The notes under the pieces were generated by a model. That model made no database searches, was not told where the DNA came from, and was given only the letters and a program-made list of their open reading frames with translations. A stretch of DNA of 64,000 nt from a virus: positions 1-64,000 of the IMG/VR virus record IMGVR_UViG_3300023184_000088. One strand, given 5' to 3'. The translations under genes and the position numbers were made by a program. Below are positions 1-10,259 of this stretch, piece after piece (positions within the stretch are counted from its first letter, which is position 1; every line of letters starts with the position of its first letter).

Positions 1-910
1 CGCTAGAACCGCTAGACCCAGAAGTCCCTCTAGTCCCTGAAGTTCCTGAAGAACCGCTAGTTCCGGATGTACCACTAGAACCTGAAGTTCCTTTAGTTCC
101 ATCTGTTTCACCACTTGTTCCGCTTGTTCCTGAAGTTCCGCTAGTACCTTTAGTACCATCTGTCTCACCGCTTGTTCCTGAAGTACCTGAAGTACCTGAA
201 GTTCCATTAGTTCCGGATTTACCGCTAGAACCTGAAGTTCCTTTAGTCCCTGAAGTTCCTGAAGAACCGCTAGTCCCGGATGTTCCACTAGAACCTGAAG
301 TTCCTTTAGTCCCATCTGTCTCACCGCTTGTTCCGCTTGTTCCCGACGTTCCTTTAGTACCATCTGTCTCACCACTTGTTCCGCTTGTTCCTGAAGTTCC
401 GCTTGTTCCTGAAGTTCCGCTAGAACCGCTAGACCCAGAAGTCCCTCTAGTCCCTGAAGTTCCTGAAGAACCGCTAGTTCCGGATGTACCACTAGAACCT
501 GAAGTTCCTTTAGTTCCATCTGTTTCACCACTTGTTCCGCTAGTCCCTGAAGTACCTTTAGTACCATCTGTCTCACCACTTGTTCCGCTTGTTCCTGATG
601 TTCCGCTTGTCCCTGATGTTCCGCTAGAACCGCTAGAGCCTGAAGTTCCTTTAGTCCCTGACGAACCTGAAGTCCCGCTAGAACCTGAAGTCCCTGAAGT
701 CCCTGAAGTACCTTTAGTACCATCTGTCTCACCACTTGTTCCTGAAGTTCCGCTTGTTCCTGAAGTTCCGCTTGTTCCTGAAGTTCCGCTAGAACCGCTA
801 GACCCAGAAGTCCCTCTAGTCCCTGAAGTTCCTGAAGAACCGCTAGTTCCGGATGTACCACTAGAACCTGAAGTTCCTTTAGTTCCATCTGTTTCACCAC
901 TTGTTCCGCT
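1..910. repeat. Long duplicated cassettes inside the collagen-like gene
   Basis: A block of about 120 bases beginning CGCTAGAACCGCTAGACC occurs near-identically at about 1, 419 and 787. Shorter cassettes of the same triplets recur at about 920, 1077 and 1226. The copies are far more similar than codon-level selection on G-x-y repeats requires. This points to recent duplication or recombinational homogenisation. Confidence 0.75.
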
Positions 911-3253
911 AGTCCCTGAAGTTCCGCTAGTTCCTGAAGAACCACTAGAACCTGAAGTTCCTTTAGTACCTGAAGAACCGCTTGTTCCTGAAGAACCGCT
1001 AGTACCTGAAGAACCACTAGAACCTGAAGTTCCTTTAGTACCGTCTGTTTCACCACTTGTTCCGCTAGTTCCTGAAGTTCCGCTAGTTCCTGAAGAACCA
1101 CTAGAACCTGAAGTTCCTTTAGTACCTGAAGAACCGCTTGTTCCTGAAGAACCGCTAGTCCCTGATGTACCACTAGAACCTGAAGTTCCTTTAGTACCAT
1201 CTGTCATACCACTAGTTCCGCTAGTTCCTGAAGTTCCGCTAGTTCCTGAAGAACCACTAGTTCCTGAAGAACCACTAGAACCTGAAGTTCCTTTAGTACC
1301 TGAAGAACCGCTTGTTCCTGAAGAACCGCTAGTCCCTGATGTTCCACTAGAACCTGAAGTTCCTTTAGTACCATCTGTCATACCACTAGTTCCACTAGTT
1401 CCACTAGTTCCACTTGTTCCACTAGAACCTGAAGTTCCTTTAGTACCTGAAGAACCACTTGTTCCTGAAGAACCACTTGTCCCTGAAGAACCACTTGTCC
1501 CTGAAGAACCACTAGTTCCTGAAGAGCCACTAGTTCCTGAAGTTCCTGAAGAACCGCTAGTACCTGAAGAACCGTTAGTTCCTGAAGTTCCTGAAGAACC
1601 GCTAGTTCCTGAAGTTCCTGAAGTTCCTGAAGAACCGCTAGTCCCTGAAGTTCCTGAAGAACCGCTAGTACCTGATGTTCCACTAGACCCTGATGTTCCT
1701 GAAGAACCTGATGTTCCAGAAGTTCCTTTAGTCCCTGATGAACCAGAAGTTCCGCTAGACCCTGAAGAACCTGCTGCTCCTGACGCTCCATCAAGATTTG
1801 TAACCCATGAAGAAAAATCTCCAGTACCATTTATAACGGTTACGGTAACTTGTAAATCACCTGTTGATGCGGAGTAAGATATAACATCACAAAGAAATTT
1901 ATTTGTGTTAGAATTGGCAATAATTAAATGTTGTCCTATTGTGTAAGATAATCCTGTTGATGTAGTTAATGATAATGTCTGGCCACTAACTAAAGTTGAT
2001 AAGTTTATATAATTAGTTGATTGTCCAATAACCCCTAAACTAGTTCCTGAAGAACCATCAGAACCTGAAGAACCTGAAGAACCTGAAGTCCCACTTGTTC
2101 CTGATGAACCTGATGTTCCGCTAGTGCCTGATGAACCAGATGTTCCGCTAGTACCTGAAGAGCCACTTGTTCCTGAAGAGCCACTTGTTCCTGATGAACC
2201 TGAAGTCCCGCTAGACCCAGATGTTCCGTCAATTCCGCTCGTCCCGCTAGACCCAGATGTTCCGTCAATTCCGCTTGTCCCACTAGAACCCGATGTTCCG
2301 TCGATTCCGCTTGTCCCACTAGAACCCGATGTTCCGTCGATTCCGCTTGTACCGCTAGACCCCGATGTTCCACTTTCTCCTGAAGTTCCTGCAGTACCAT
2401 TTGACGACCCTGAGGTTCCGCTAGCACCACTAGAACCTGTTGCTCCTGAAGAACCACTAGTCCCTGAAGAGCCGCTAGCACCACTAGAACCTGTTGCTCC
2501 TGAAGAACCACTAGTTCCTGAAGAGCCGCTAGAACCTGAAGTTCCTTTACCCGAAGAACCACTTGAACCCGAAATTCCTGAAGTACCGCTAGTTCCATCA
2601 ACACCTGTTAAATTAATAGGTATTGTTGCACCATCATTTCTAAATAAATCTAATCTAGATGTTGCGGAAAAATAAGTACCCCCCGTAACATATATATCTT
2701 GTATTGCTGTTGCAAATTTTCTCCATCTGGCGTTGATTCTAGTAACCCCGTTAATACCTTCAATCGTGGAACCTGTCCAAGTATTAATAAGTGATTGACC
2801 TTCCGGCGAATTGTTTTTTACTGTTGTTCCGAAATCGGATATAACGACAGTGTCGCCACCAGGTCCTGAAGCTCCTAAAGCGTCAGACCATAATGTGTTA
2901 TAATTATCTATTGAGAATTGATATACTTGGTCTGTTTCATAAACATAAACCAACATACCCAATCGTCGTCTACCTGATGAAATATTATCAGAATTTAATG
3001 TTATTGTGTCAAATGAAAATGAAGAATTAATTCCTTTATAAAATTGAATAGGAATAGTATTACCTGAATATTCAATATCCCCTGTATTTCCAAGAGGTAT
3101 TACATAAATTAAATCATTTAAGGTGTAAACCTCCATAAAACCACCCGTATTTAAAACACTAAATGTTGTTCCAAATGTGCTGGTTCTTGTTGAAGATATA
3201 CCCCCTACAGCGATTAAAGGAGTTAATGGATTTTTATAATTTAAGTTAGACAT
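1..3253 (-). CDS. Collagen-like tail fibre protein (3' end beyond window)
   Basis: The frame is open from an ATG at 3253 to the left edge, so more than 1080 residues are present and the C-terminus is missing. Residues 1 to about 215 are globular. Then come long Gly-x-y runs dominated by GTS, GSS and GTK triplets, interrupted near residues 405-485 by a Thr/Ser-rich globular insert. Such collagen-like triplets form trimeric shafts in phage fibres. Pro is almost absent, so stability would come from Thr/Ser packing or glycosylation, which is inference. The neighbouring fibre genes lie on the same strand. Other open frames inside the repeat are byproducts of its 9-base periodicity. Confidence 0.8.
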   Translation of the reverse strand, partial: MSNLNYKNPLTPLIAVGGISSTRTSTFGTTFSVLNTGGFMEVYTLNDLIYVIPLGNTGDIEYSGNTIPIQFYKGINSSFSFDTITLNSDNISSGRRRLGMLVYVYETDQVYQFSIDNYNTLWSDALGASGPGGDTVVISDFGTTVKNNSPEGQSLINTWTGSTIEGINGVTRINARWRKFATAIQDIYVTGGTYFSATSRLDLFRNDGATIPINLTGVDGTSGTSGISGSSGSSGKGTSGSSGSSGTSGSSGATGSSGASGSSGTSGSSGATGSSGASGTSGSSNGTAGTSGESGTSGSSGTSGIDGTSGSSGTSGIDGTSGSSGTSGIDGTSGSSGTSGIDGTSGSSGTSGSSGTSGSSGTSGSSGTSGTSGSSGTSGTSGSSGTSGTSGSSGSSGSDGSSGTSLGVIGQSTNYINLSTLVSGQTLSLTTSTGLSYTIGQHLIIANSNTNKFLCDVISYSASTGDLQVTVTVINGTGDFSSWVTNLDGASGAAGSSGSSGTSGSSGTKGTSGTSGSSGTSGSSGTSGTSGSSGTSGTSGSSGTSGTSGTSGSSGTSGTNGSSGTSGSSGTSGTSGSSGTSGSSGTSGSSGTSGSSGTSGSSGTKGTSGSSGTSGTSGTSGTSGMTDGTKGTSGSSGTSGTSGSSGTSGSSGTKGTSGSSGSSGTSGSSGTSGTSGTSGTSGMTDGTKGTSGSSGTSGTSGSSGTSGSSGTKGTSGSSGSSGTSGTSGTSGTSGETDGTKGTSGSSGSSGTSGSSGTSGSSGTKGTSGSSGSSGTSGTSGTSGTSGETDGTKGTSGSSGTSGTSGSSGTSGTRGTSGSSGSSGTSGTSGTSGTSGTSGTSGETDGTKGTSGTSGTSGSSGTSGSSGTKGTSGSSGSSGTSGTSGTSGTSGTSGETDGTKGTSGTSGTSGETDGTKGTSGSSGTSGTSGSSGTSGTRGTSGSSGSSGTSGTSGTSGTSGTSGETDGTKGTSGTSGTSGETDGTKGTSGSSGTSGTSGSSGTSGTKGTSGSSGKSGTNGTSGTSGTSGTSGETDGTKGTSGTSGTSGTSGETDGTKGTSGSSGTSGTSGSSGTSGTRGTSGSSGSS

Positions 3254-3270
3254 AATTTAATAATTATTTG

Positions 3271-4284
3271 TTACGGAGAAACATTATTTCCTCTGAAATA
3301 AATACTTTGATTATTGTTTAATGCGAATATTCTATGAGGAAAAGTCGTATAAACTCTATATGTTGTTGGAGGAATTGTTCCACCACTATATGTGAAAGTA
3401 TAAGTGTTAATTGTTCTTTCTGTATTTATTGTTGCTAAAGAATTAGGGTCACCATCACTATTAACATCTATTGATGTTTGTCTTTGATTGTTCGTTAATA
3501 AAACAGGGATTATCCAAGTATACCAAGCCGTGTCTGATATTGTATTTTGAAGAATTTCTGTTGTTAAGAAATTATATCTAATAATTGGATTACCAAAAGT
3601 GTCTAATCCTCCACTTTGTTGTGGAACCGATTGACGAATAACTGACGGGAATAAACCACTAGTCCAACCACTAAAGTCAACATAACGATTCATATCTAGG
3701 TTAAATTGAGTTTGGTTTTGATTTGGTTGGCTATTATTTGAGAAACCAAAGAAGTTAGACTCACCATCAAACATCCATTGACCAATTTCAGTGGCTCCTG
3801 ACATTGGCTCAATAAATAAGGTTGCGAAATAAACAGGTGTTGGTGTTGGAGTCGGTGTTTTTGTCGGTGTTTGAGTATTTGTCGGTGTTGGTGATAACCC
3901 AATAGTTGGTGTAGGTGTTTTTGTTACCGTTCTTGTTGGTGTTGGTGTACGAGTTGGTGGTATTGGTGGGCAAGGATTAAATGTTGGCGTAACCGTTGGT
4001 GTTGCCGTAGGTGTTGGTGTTTGAGTTTTTGTTGTTGTAGGTGTAGGTGTTACCGTAGGTGTTGGTAACGGAACGTTTAAAATATTAGGGCAGTCACTAT
4101 CCAATACTAATATAGTATAGGTTCCATATACACCTCTAGGTGGTGTTAATAATCCGGGAACAAATAAATACGGTAATACTTGATTACCCAAATTAATGAC
4201 AATGAGTTCATTATAAGGTTTGAATAAAATATTTGCTACTTCTCCATCGTAATTAACACTTTTTATCGTTATTGATTGTGACAT
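3271..4284 (-). CDS. Fibre-type protein with Pro-Thr linker
   Basis: This protein has 337 residues in three parts: an N-terminal domain (1-70), a linker of PTPT/TPTxT repeats (about 72-150), and a C-terminal beta-rich domain (150-337) with many Asn, Gln and Thr. Pro-Thr linkers recur in every fibre-like gene of this window and probably act as stiff, possibly glycosylated spacers. It ends 17 nt before the collagen-like gene and follows the 4296-4886 gene by 11 nt, so the three are probably co-transcribed. The function is inferred from architecture and context only. Confidence 0.65.
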   Translation of the reverse strand: MSQSITIKSVNYDGEVANILFKPYNELIVINLGNQVLPYLFVPGLLTPPRGVYGTYTILVLDSDCPNILNVPLPTPTVTPTPTTTKTQTPTPTATPTVTPTFNPCPPIPPTRTPTPTRTVTKTPTPTIGLSPTPTNTQTPTKTPTPTPTPVYFATLFIEPMSGATEIGQWMFDGESNFFGFSNNSQPNQNQTQFNLDMNRYVDFSGWTSGLFPSVIRQSVPQQSGGLDTFGNPIIRYNFLTTEILQNTISDTAWYTWIIPVLLTNNQRQTSIDVNSDGDPNSLATINTERTINTYTFTYSGGTIPPTTYRVYTTFPHRIFALNNNQSIYFRGNNVSP

Positions 4285-4295
4285 TTATAATATGT

Positions 4296-4886
4296 TTACG
4301 AAATTGTACTGATTGTTATTGCGACAGATGGTGTTGATGGTCTGTTATGAGGAGACGTTACTGGTCCCACATATTTTAAATACACGGTACGGTCATCCGA
4401 ATCAAACACAAATTCAACATATTGACCAGCAGTTAAAACATACGAATATGGTATAAAAGGTAATTGTTCATTATTATTATTTAATAATACAAGTTCACCC
4501 GCACTTCTTTCTACATCAACACCATCAACTCTTGTCCAAAAATATACTGTTGCATTTGCTGGTGAGGATGTATTTTTATCCAATTGGAATGATACTCCAA
4601 ATAAGTATGTTCCATCCTGTAATGCCGTGAATTTTGAATTATCAACTAATTCAAACCCCACCTGAGATTCTATAGTATCAACATATACAACTTGAGGTAA
4701 ATCTAAATCTACTGTAGAACCTGATACAGGTTGGTTTACTGTTGATGTGTATGAAGCGTTTGGTTTTGCTAAAATTTGAGAGTAGTTAATATGGTAAGTT
4801 ACACCACTTAATTCCACTGGAGCAACCATATTTGGATTTGGCGTTGATAATAATGGTAATTCGCTAATTGTTTTTCCTGTTAACAT
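4296..4886 (-). CDS. Fibre or decoration protein with C1q/TNF-like jelly-roll
   Basis: This protein has 196 residues. The N-terminus (ISELPLL...MVAPVELSG...) resembles the anchoring motif seen in phage fibre and head-fibre proteins. The rest reads as a jelly-roll: a strand with DGTYLFGVSFQL, a mid strand with TVYFWTRVDGV, and a late strand with AGQYVEFVF. This is the pattern of C1q/TNF-like trimeric heads. A late-promoter motif lies just upstream of the ATG. The jelly-roll assignment is by eye. Confidence 0.6.
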   Translation of the reverse strand: MLTGKTISELPLLSTPNPNMVAPVELSGVTYHINYSQILAKPNASYTSTVNQPVSGSTVDLDLPQVVYVDTIESQVGFELVDNSKFTALQDGTYLFGVSFQLDKNTSSPANATVYFWTRVDGVDVERSAGELVLLNNNNEQLPFIPYSYVLTAGQYVEFVFDSDDRTVYLKYVGPVTSPHNRPSTPSVAITISTIS

Positions 4887-4901
4887 AATTTTGTTTTATT
4901 T

Positions 4902-4908
4902 ATAAATA
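4902..4908 (-). promoter_or_regulatory. Late-promoter motif TATTTAT
   Basis: TATTTAT followed by AAATAAAA lies 16 nt upstream of the ATG at 4886. It matches the motif shared by the late genes of this window. Confidence 0.6.
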
Positions 4909-4961
4909 TTGTTTATTTTTAATTAAATTTTAAATACTTCGTATTTTATACTGAAATATAT

Positions 4962-7900
4962 TTATACAATGGTTGGTGTTGGTGTAGGAGTTTGAGTTGG
5001 AGTTTCCGTAATTGTTGGGGTTGGTGTTGGAGGTATTTCTATATATTTTAAATAAAGTTTATCAAATATTGCAGTATTACCTGTAAGTGTTGACCCGAAA
5101 TTATAAAAATACCCGAACGAATCTAATGTTGTGTTTGTGTATGTTCCATCTGTCGCCACACTAGAAATACTATATCCTGTTGTTAGTGTAGGGTCAACCC
5201 AAGCCGCTCCATCATTTCTGAAATATAATTGCCAATTATTTGTTATCGAATCATAAGAAACCTTTAAACTTAAATAATCACCATCACCGAACCCTGGTGA
5301 ATTTGGTGTTGATAAAATCGTTGTTATATTAGCATTTGCTTGCAAACCACCTGTAAAACTAACTAAACGCCATTGTCTAGTCCCTGACCCTCCATAAACT
5401 AAAGCATAACCATAACCATCAGTTAACACATTAGTCCCACTTGACGCTAAAATAACAACTTGACCAAAAAGACCTGAATCAAACCCACTTAAAATGGTGG
5501 TCCAGTTATTTCTTACATTCACAGACCAGTTAACAACTGTTGGGTTTAAGTTTAATTGAGAATAAAAATTAGGATTATTCACTAAAGTATATGTGGACAT
5601 TGTGTAAAGTCTTCCGGTTGTGTTTGTATTATCCGCTCTTAATCTTAAATAGTTTGAACTAACGATGGAGATATTACCTGTGTTTGTTATTGTAGATGTA
5701 TATGTGATAGATGGTGTTCCACCAGGACTAACTGACACTCTATTAAAATCGTCCACAAAAACATCATAACCCGGTGCGTATGGGTTTGATGGTGTTGGTG
5801 TATTTGTTGGTGTTTGTGTGGGCGTTTCAGTATTTGTTGGTGTTTGTGTAGGTGTTTCGGTGTTTGTCGGTGTATTAGTTGGGGTTTCAGTGTTAGTTGG
5901 TGTTTGTGTGGGCGTTTCAGTATTTGTTGGTGTTTGTGTAGGTGTTTCGGTGTTTGTCGGTGTATTAGTTGGGGTTTCAGTGTTAGTTGGTGTTGGTGTT
6001 TGAGTTGGAGTTTCGGTTGGTGTTTGAGTTGGAGTTTCAGTTGGTGTAGGGGTTTGAGTAGGGGTTTCAGTAGGTGTTTGAGTTGGTGTTTCGGTATTTG
6101 TTGGAGTTTGAGTATTTGTTGGTGTCGGTGTCGGTGGTATTCCAAGAAATTTTAAATAAAGTTTATCCCCCACCAAGATATAGTCACCAATTCCATCTAA
6201 AATAGCGTTATTTATAATTTGTTCCGGTGTTGTTGGTGTTGGTGTAGGCGTTGTTGTTGGTGTAGGCGTTGTTGTTGGTGTGGGTGTTGGTTCTAACCCG
6301 GCAATTCTTAAATATAAAGAATCTCCTACAGAGATATATTCTATTTCGTTAGTTATAATAGCGTCATAAATATTGTCTTCCACTTGAGTTGGTGTAATTG
6401 TTGGTGTAATTGTTGGAGTAATTGTTGGTGTGTTAGTTGGTGTAGGTGTTGGAGGGTACACATCAATTTCATAAGTAAAATCATCTATTAAACATACATT
6501 AGTATTACAATCCGGACAATCCGGATTAAACATTTTGAAAGTGTCTTTTAATAACTTAAAGTTATGTTTTATTTCAGGTGCCGATAATGGTGAAACATAC
6601 ATTCTAAATTGAGATATTCCCCCATCAAAAGTTCCAGCAAAATTCTGTTCTATTAATATATTATTATTTAAACCTGAAAATGTTGTCCCACTTAAATCAT
6701 TAGTTGGCAGACATTCAGGGTCTTGTATGTATGGACCTAATGGAGATGTGGATGAAGAGAATGTTAAATTTTCTCTTAAACCTTGAGTGCCACCACCCCA
6801 CGAAACATTAAAGGGAACACCAACTTGTTTTTCTTTATCAGTATTTAATCCTCTTGGGATAATCTCTTCAAAATCCTCAATAGTGTAAAATATTTTACCA
6901 TTAATATAAATTTTTAATCTACCTTTTCTATAGTCTTTATCTAATAACCATTTTTCATTTAAATTAACTAATTCTATTTGTTCTGGTGTACGACCATTTG
7001 TATGTGTATAAGGTACTGTGATTAACGATACCGTGTTATTAGCTAACGATTCTAAATATTTTCTTTCTGTTATATCACCAAGACCTCCACGATACCATAA
7101 ATCACAAGTGTCTAACCAAGTATATCTTTCCCAAACCGCATTTAACTGAAACCAATGTTCTTCCTCTAAATAAGCTGGGTTAATTATCTCACAATCAGGG
7201 TATATTCCACCAGGTGAACAATATTCGGTAATTGTATATCCTGTTGTGTAAGTGATTCCTGTTGTCTCACAACTACCAGTTGTTTCACATCCTCCGGTGA
7301 ATCTTAAAACTTTTACGCCAATTTGTGGATTCTTTGGGTCACCACAAAGTTTGAATGATAATGCGTTGGACATTGAATCATATAATGGGTCAACCTCACA
7401 AGTATTTTCTATTGATGTGAATCCTGTGGTATTACAAGTGTCGCAAGTATCACAAGTGGTACAATTACTACAAGTTGGGGTACATATTGGGGTTATAACA
7501 CAATTAGATTGAGTTGATGTTGGCGTAGGAGTTGGTGTTGGTGTTATATCAATAATCGTCTCACAGATATGGTCTTGACATTCCCAACCACAACTTGCAC
7601 AAGAAGTTTCATTACAACCACAACCACAACTAATTTTAGTTACTGGATTTCCCCCACATAAATCACAACCATAACTGGCGTGAGTATCGTGTTGATTATT
7701 TATAGACCTAGGTGGATAAACATATATACAACGACTATTAGTTATTGTATTATCACAACAAGCACAAGTTGTCACACCCGTTAATTCAGATGTTATTCTT
7801 GTATATCCTGTAAAACAATTTGGAGTACCATTTGCGTGATGATAAAATTTATTTTCCGCCCTTGTACCTAAATAAAAGAATGTGTTCTTATTTTGGGGAT

Positions 7901-8618
7901 ATATTACATTAAGAGTTGTCTCACCTGAACTTGGTGTGTATTCATCAATTAAACGAGGTTTTAAAACCATCTCAACGCTCCACCCTTTATTTACTCGTTC
8001 AGGGAAAATTTCATAATCATATCCAAATAATTTATAAAACCCTTGATAAAATCCTCCATATAATTCGTGGTATTTACCTTCCGATAATCCTTCTTTACTT
8101 ACAACCTCATATAATATGGTTTTATTAAACCCTGAAAATCTAACATTAGGTGATTGGGTATTACCTGTTATTTGAAATAATTTTAATCTTCTATCAAATG
8201 ATAACCTATCAAATTTAATAAAATCTGAATATAATCCTTTAGTGAAATTAATTGTTTCACCGCTCATTTTATCAACCAAACCATTATCAATACCTGTTAA
8301 TCCAATATCGCAAGATGTTGATGATGAAAAACAAGATAAATCTTCATTATTTGGGTTATAGTAATTTTGAGATACAAAAATATTATTAACATTATAATTT
8401 TTATAAGTTAATGTTTGGTCTTGTACTATAAGGGGGTTATTTATATCGAAATAAAACGGCAATCTATTACCGTAAGTTTGAGCAATCAAATATGGTGAGA
8501 AAATTACTTCCTCATTATAGTCTCGTTCATCATTAGTTAACGACATATCTTGTGAGTCTAAACTCAACTTTAGAGACCAATTTGACTTATAATATTGATT
8601 TATATTCTGACTCGCCAT
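4962..8618 (-). CDS. Large modular fibre/adhesin with Pro-Thr linkers
   Basis: This protein has 1218 residues. Positions 1-265 form a globular domain. Positions about 268-408 are unusually Cys-rich, with CxxC pairs and clusters such as CGCGC. Then short modules of about 30 residues ending in (D/S)xLYL(K/R) alternate with PTPT linkers. The longest linker (about 825-945) carries ETPTQTP/NTPTNTE repeats. Residues 948-1190 form a beta-rich domain clearly homologous to the C-terminal domain of the 38410-39663 protein. The C-terminus returns to a Pro-Thr tail. A late motif precedes the start. It is probably a tail or receptor-binding fibre; the exact position in the virion is unknown. Confidence 0.7.
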   Translation of the reverse strand: MASQNINQYYKSNWSLKLSLDSQDMSLTNDERDYNEEVIFSPYLIAQTYGNRLPFYFDINNPLIVQDQTLTYKNYNVNNIFVSQNYYNPNNEDLSCFSSSTSCDIGLTGIDNGLVDKMSGETINFTKGLYSDFIKFDRLSFDRRLKLFQITGNTQSPNVRFSGFNKTILYEVVSKEGLSEGKYHELYGGFYQGFYKLFGYDYEIFPERVNKGWSVEMVLKPRLIDEYTPSSGETTLNVIYPQNKNTFFYLGTRAENKFYHHANGTPNCFTGYTRITSELTGVTTCACCDNTITNSRCIYVYPPRSINNQHDTHASYGCDLCGGNPVTKISCGCGCNETSCASCGWECQDHICETIIDITPTPTPTPTSTQSNCVITPICTPTCSNCTTCDTCDTCNTTGFTSIENTCEVDPLYDSMSNALSFKLCGDPKNPQIGVKVLRFTGGCETTGSCETTGITYTTGYTITEYCSPGGIYPDCEIINPAYLEEEHWFQLNAVWERYTWLDTCDLWYRGGLGDITERKYLESLANNTVSLITVPYTHTNGRTPEQIELVNLNEKWLLDKDYRKGRLKIYINGKIFYTIEDFEEIIPRGLNTDKEKQVGVPFNVSWGGGTQGLRENLTFSSSTSPLGPYIQDPECLPTNDLSGTTFSGLNNNILIEQNFAGTFDGGISQFRMYVSPLSAPEIKHNFKLLKDTFKMFNPDCPDCNTNVCLIDDFTYEIDVYPPTPTPTNTPTITPTITPTITPTQVEDNIYDAIITNEIEYISVGDSLYLRIAGLEPTPTPTTTPTPTTTPTPTPTTPEQIINNAILDGIGDYILVGDKLYLKFLGIPPTPTPTNTQTPTNTETPTQTPTETPTQTPTPTETPTQTPTETPTQTPTPTNTETPTNTPTNTETPTQTPTNTETPTQTPTNTETPTNTPTNTETPTQTPTNTETPTQTPTNTPTPSNPYAPGYDVFVDDFNRVSVSPGGTPSITYTSTITNTGNISIVSSNYLRLRADNTNTTGRLYTMSTYTLVNNPNFYSQLNLNPTVVNWSVNVRNNWTTILSGFDSGLFGQVVILASSGTNVLTDGYGYALVYGGSGTRQWRLVSFTGGLQANANITTILSTPNSPGFGDGDYLSLKVSYDSITNNWQLYFRNDGAAWVDPTLTTGYSISSVATDGTYTNTTLDSFGYFYNFGSTLTGNTAIFDKLYLKYIEIPPTPTPTITETPTQTPTPTPTIV
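5811..5990. repeat. Perfect 90-bp tandem duplication
   Basis: Bases 5811-5900 are repeated exactly at 5901-5990, adding 30 in-frame codons to the Pro-Thr linker of the fibre gene. Perfect identity at synonymous sites implies a very recent event. Confidence 0.9.
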
Positions 8619-8628
8619 CTTTTTTATG

Positions 8629-8635
8629 ATAAATA
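8629..8635 (-). promoter_or_regulatory. Late-promoter motif TATTTAT
   Basis: On the minus strand TATTTAT is followed by CATAAAA and lies 11 nt upstream of the ATG at 8618. It is back-to-back with the plus-strand copy at 8649. Confidence 0.6.
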
Positions 8636-8648
8636 CTCTAAAACGAAG

Positions 8649-8655
8649 TATTTAT
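8649..8655 (+). promoter_or_regulatory. Late-promoter motif TATTTAT
   Basis: TATTTATATGAAAAA lies 13 nt upstream of the ATG at 8669. With the motif at 8629-8635 it forms a divergent promoter pair. Confidence 0.6.
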
Positions 8656-8668
8656 ATGAAAAAGTTAT

Positions 8669-9499
8669 ATGATAAATTTTAACACGGAGTACTTCAGTAA
8701 TAATTATTACTTCTTTTTAAAAGATAGAGGAGATAAAATATCCCTATATTATTCTGTTGCGGATACTTTAACCGAATCAAGAAAAAAAGATGACAAGATT
8801 GACTTTGATAAAAAAGATACAAAAAAAATTAAAGATGTTATGTCTAAAGTTTTAAAGTCAAAGAAAAAAGTGTCAAAAGACGATTTAACTAAAACTTTAA
8901 AAAATGTTAAATCCAAAACGGAAATAGAAGAATTTGTTGATGAGGATGGTACAATGTTAACATCTAGAATACCATATATTAATACGGCACTATCTCCAAG
9001 AAAAACAATGGACCAAACCGTTCCTATGGCAAGAACAACTAACGACCCTGTTACTAGAGGTTATAGAGTTTATTATGGTGAGGGTGAAGAAAAGGGTGAT
9101 GAGATGATAAATGAGATTGACTATTCCGAAGCATTTGGATATGTTGAAACTGAAAATATGGATTACGATAATACGGTTAAAACTCTCGCTAAAATGGGTG
9201 TTGAAAATCCTGAAGAAAGAGCTCAAGAATTTGGAAAACTTCCAAAACAAAAAAAACACGATGGTAAGTTAAAACAAAGATTATCAGAGAAAGATACAAT
9301 AGAAGAACAACAGAAACAACAAATGACTAAAATGGTTGAGGATATTTTAACCAAAAAATCAAAAGACGATTCTGGTGTTATAAAAAATAATGGTATCAGT
9401 AAAATATTAATGAAAAATCTACAATCTATTAAAAAAATTGCTGAAAAAGAAGGTATTAGTATTAATATGTTAATTAAATCACTAAAATCAAATGAATAA
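8669..9499 (+). CDS. Hypothetical late protein, lysine-rich
   Basis: This protein has 276 residues and I do not recognise the family. It is highly charged, with a Lys/Asp-rich stretch at 40-90, a short central segment with RIPYINTALSPRK, and a helical Lys-rich C-terminus. It opens a late plus-strand operon (8669-11278) that ends at a strong terminator. An in-frame stop shortly after the earlier ATG at 8656 rules that start out. A virion or assembly role is inferred from the promoter class and neighbours. Confidence 0.6.
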   Translation: MINFNTEYFSNNYYFFLKDRGDKISLYYSVADTLTESRKKDDKIDFDKKDTKKIKDVMSKVLKSKKKVSKDDLTKTLKNVKSKTEIEEFVDEDGTMLTSRIPYINTALSPRKTMDQTVPMARTTNDPVTRGYRVYYGEGEEKGDEMINEIDYSEAFGYVETENMDYDNTVKTLAKMGVENPEERAQEFGKLPKQKKHDGKLKQRLSEKDTIEEQQKQQMTKMVEDILTKKSKDDSGVIKNNGISKILMKNLQSIKKIAEKEGISINMLIKSLKSNE

Positions 9500-9962
9500 G
9501 GATTTATACGGAAAATCTTTTGCTATCCCCCAAGATGTCATTGAATATTTACATCAATGCAATCAAGCTGTTGGTGAAGTTGATGAAACAACCGAAGGAT
9601 TTAAAAGAAATAAAGATTTAAGAGATAAGAAAGAAATTACATACCAACAATTAAAACGAATGAAAAATTGGTTTGATAATTTTGATGGTCACGAAAATGA
9701 TACTACTCATATTTTAAATGGTGGACATTATGTGAAAAATTGGGTCAATGATACATTAAATTCTATGAGAGATAATGTTGAGAATACTAAACAGAATAAG
9801 TCTGAAGTATTACCAAATCAATTTATCCAACCTCACGAAAAAAATGATATGACCACAATGAATAGACCAACTCAAGCACATAAATCAGCGGTTAATAGAT
9901 ATGATTCAGCAATTGTTGAGAATTTACAAAGAATAAACGATTTAATAAAAAAAATAATTTAA
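9492..9962 (+). CDS. Hypothetical protein
   Basis: This protein has 156 residues. Its ATG overlaps the end of the upstream gene by 8 nt, which suggests translational coupling. The sequence is hydrophilic and mostly helical (IPQDVIEYLHQC..., LKRMKNWFDNF...), with a C-terminal motif VENLQRINDLIKKII that may be a helix for oligomerisation. No family is recognised. Confidence 0.6.
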   Translation: MNKDLYGKSFAIPQDVIEYLHQCNQAVGEVDETTEGFKRNKDLRDKKEITYQQLKRMKNWFDNFDGHENDTTHILNGGHYVKNWVNDTLNSMRDNVENTKQNKSEVLPNQFIQPHEKNDMTTMNRPTQAHKSAVNRYDSAIVENLQRINDLIKKII

Positions 9963-9965
9963 GTT

Positions 9966-10259
9966 ATGGCAAATATAGACCCAACAGACTTAGCTCAACC
10001 AGAAAATAAGTTGTCGTCAATTGCGACAGCTCAAAGAGCAATATTATTCCCGAAAAATGATTATAAAACAACCAACCAATATTCTTCGGTTAATCCTGAC
10101 GCATTGGCGGATGGTGATACTAAAGGTAAAGGAACTGGTGGAGATTTAGATGTTTATAATCAAGGTGCCGGAGCAATCCAAGACATTTTAGAAAGAAAAT
10201 CTGAAATAGTAGTGAATACCTTTAAACCAAACGCACCTTACACCACACCAAGCGCTTAA
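9966..10259 (+). CDS. Hypothetical small protein
   Basis: This protein has 97 residues and starts 3 nt after the previous stop. It is polar and low in hydrophobics, with a Gly-rich centre (GDTKGKGTGGDLD) and probably extended. The last base of its stop is the first base of the next ATG, so the genes are tightly coupled. The function is unknown. Confidence 0.55.
   Translation: MANIDPTDLAQPENKLSSIATAQRAILFPKNDYKTTNQYSSVNPDALADGDTKGKGTGGDLDVYNQGAGAIQDILERKSEIVVNTFKPNAPYTTPSA

Noticed and set aside
1378-2675. Additional genes in both directions within the collagen-like repeats
   Set aside because: They are alternate-frame readings of the G-x-y codon repeats and lack start signals.
5811-6155. 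CRISPR-like array in repetitive DNA
   Set aside because: Repeats are in-frame Pro-Thr codons without unique spacers.
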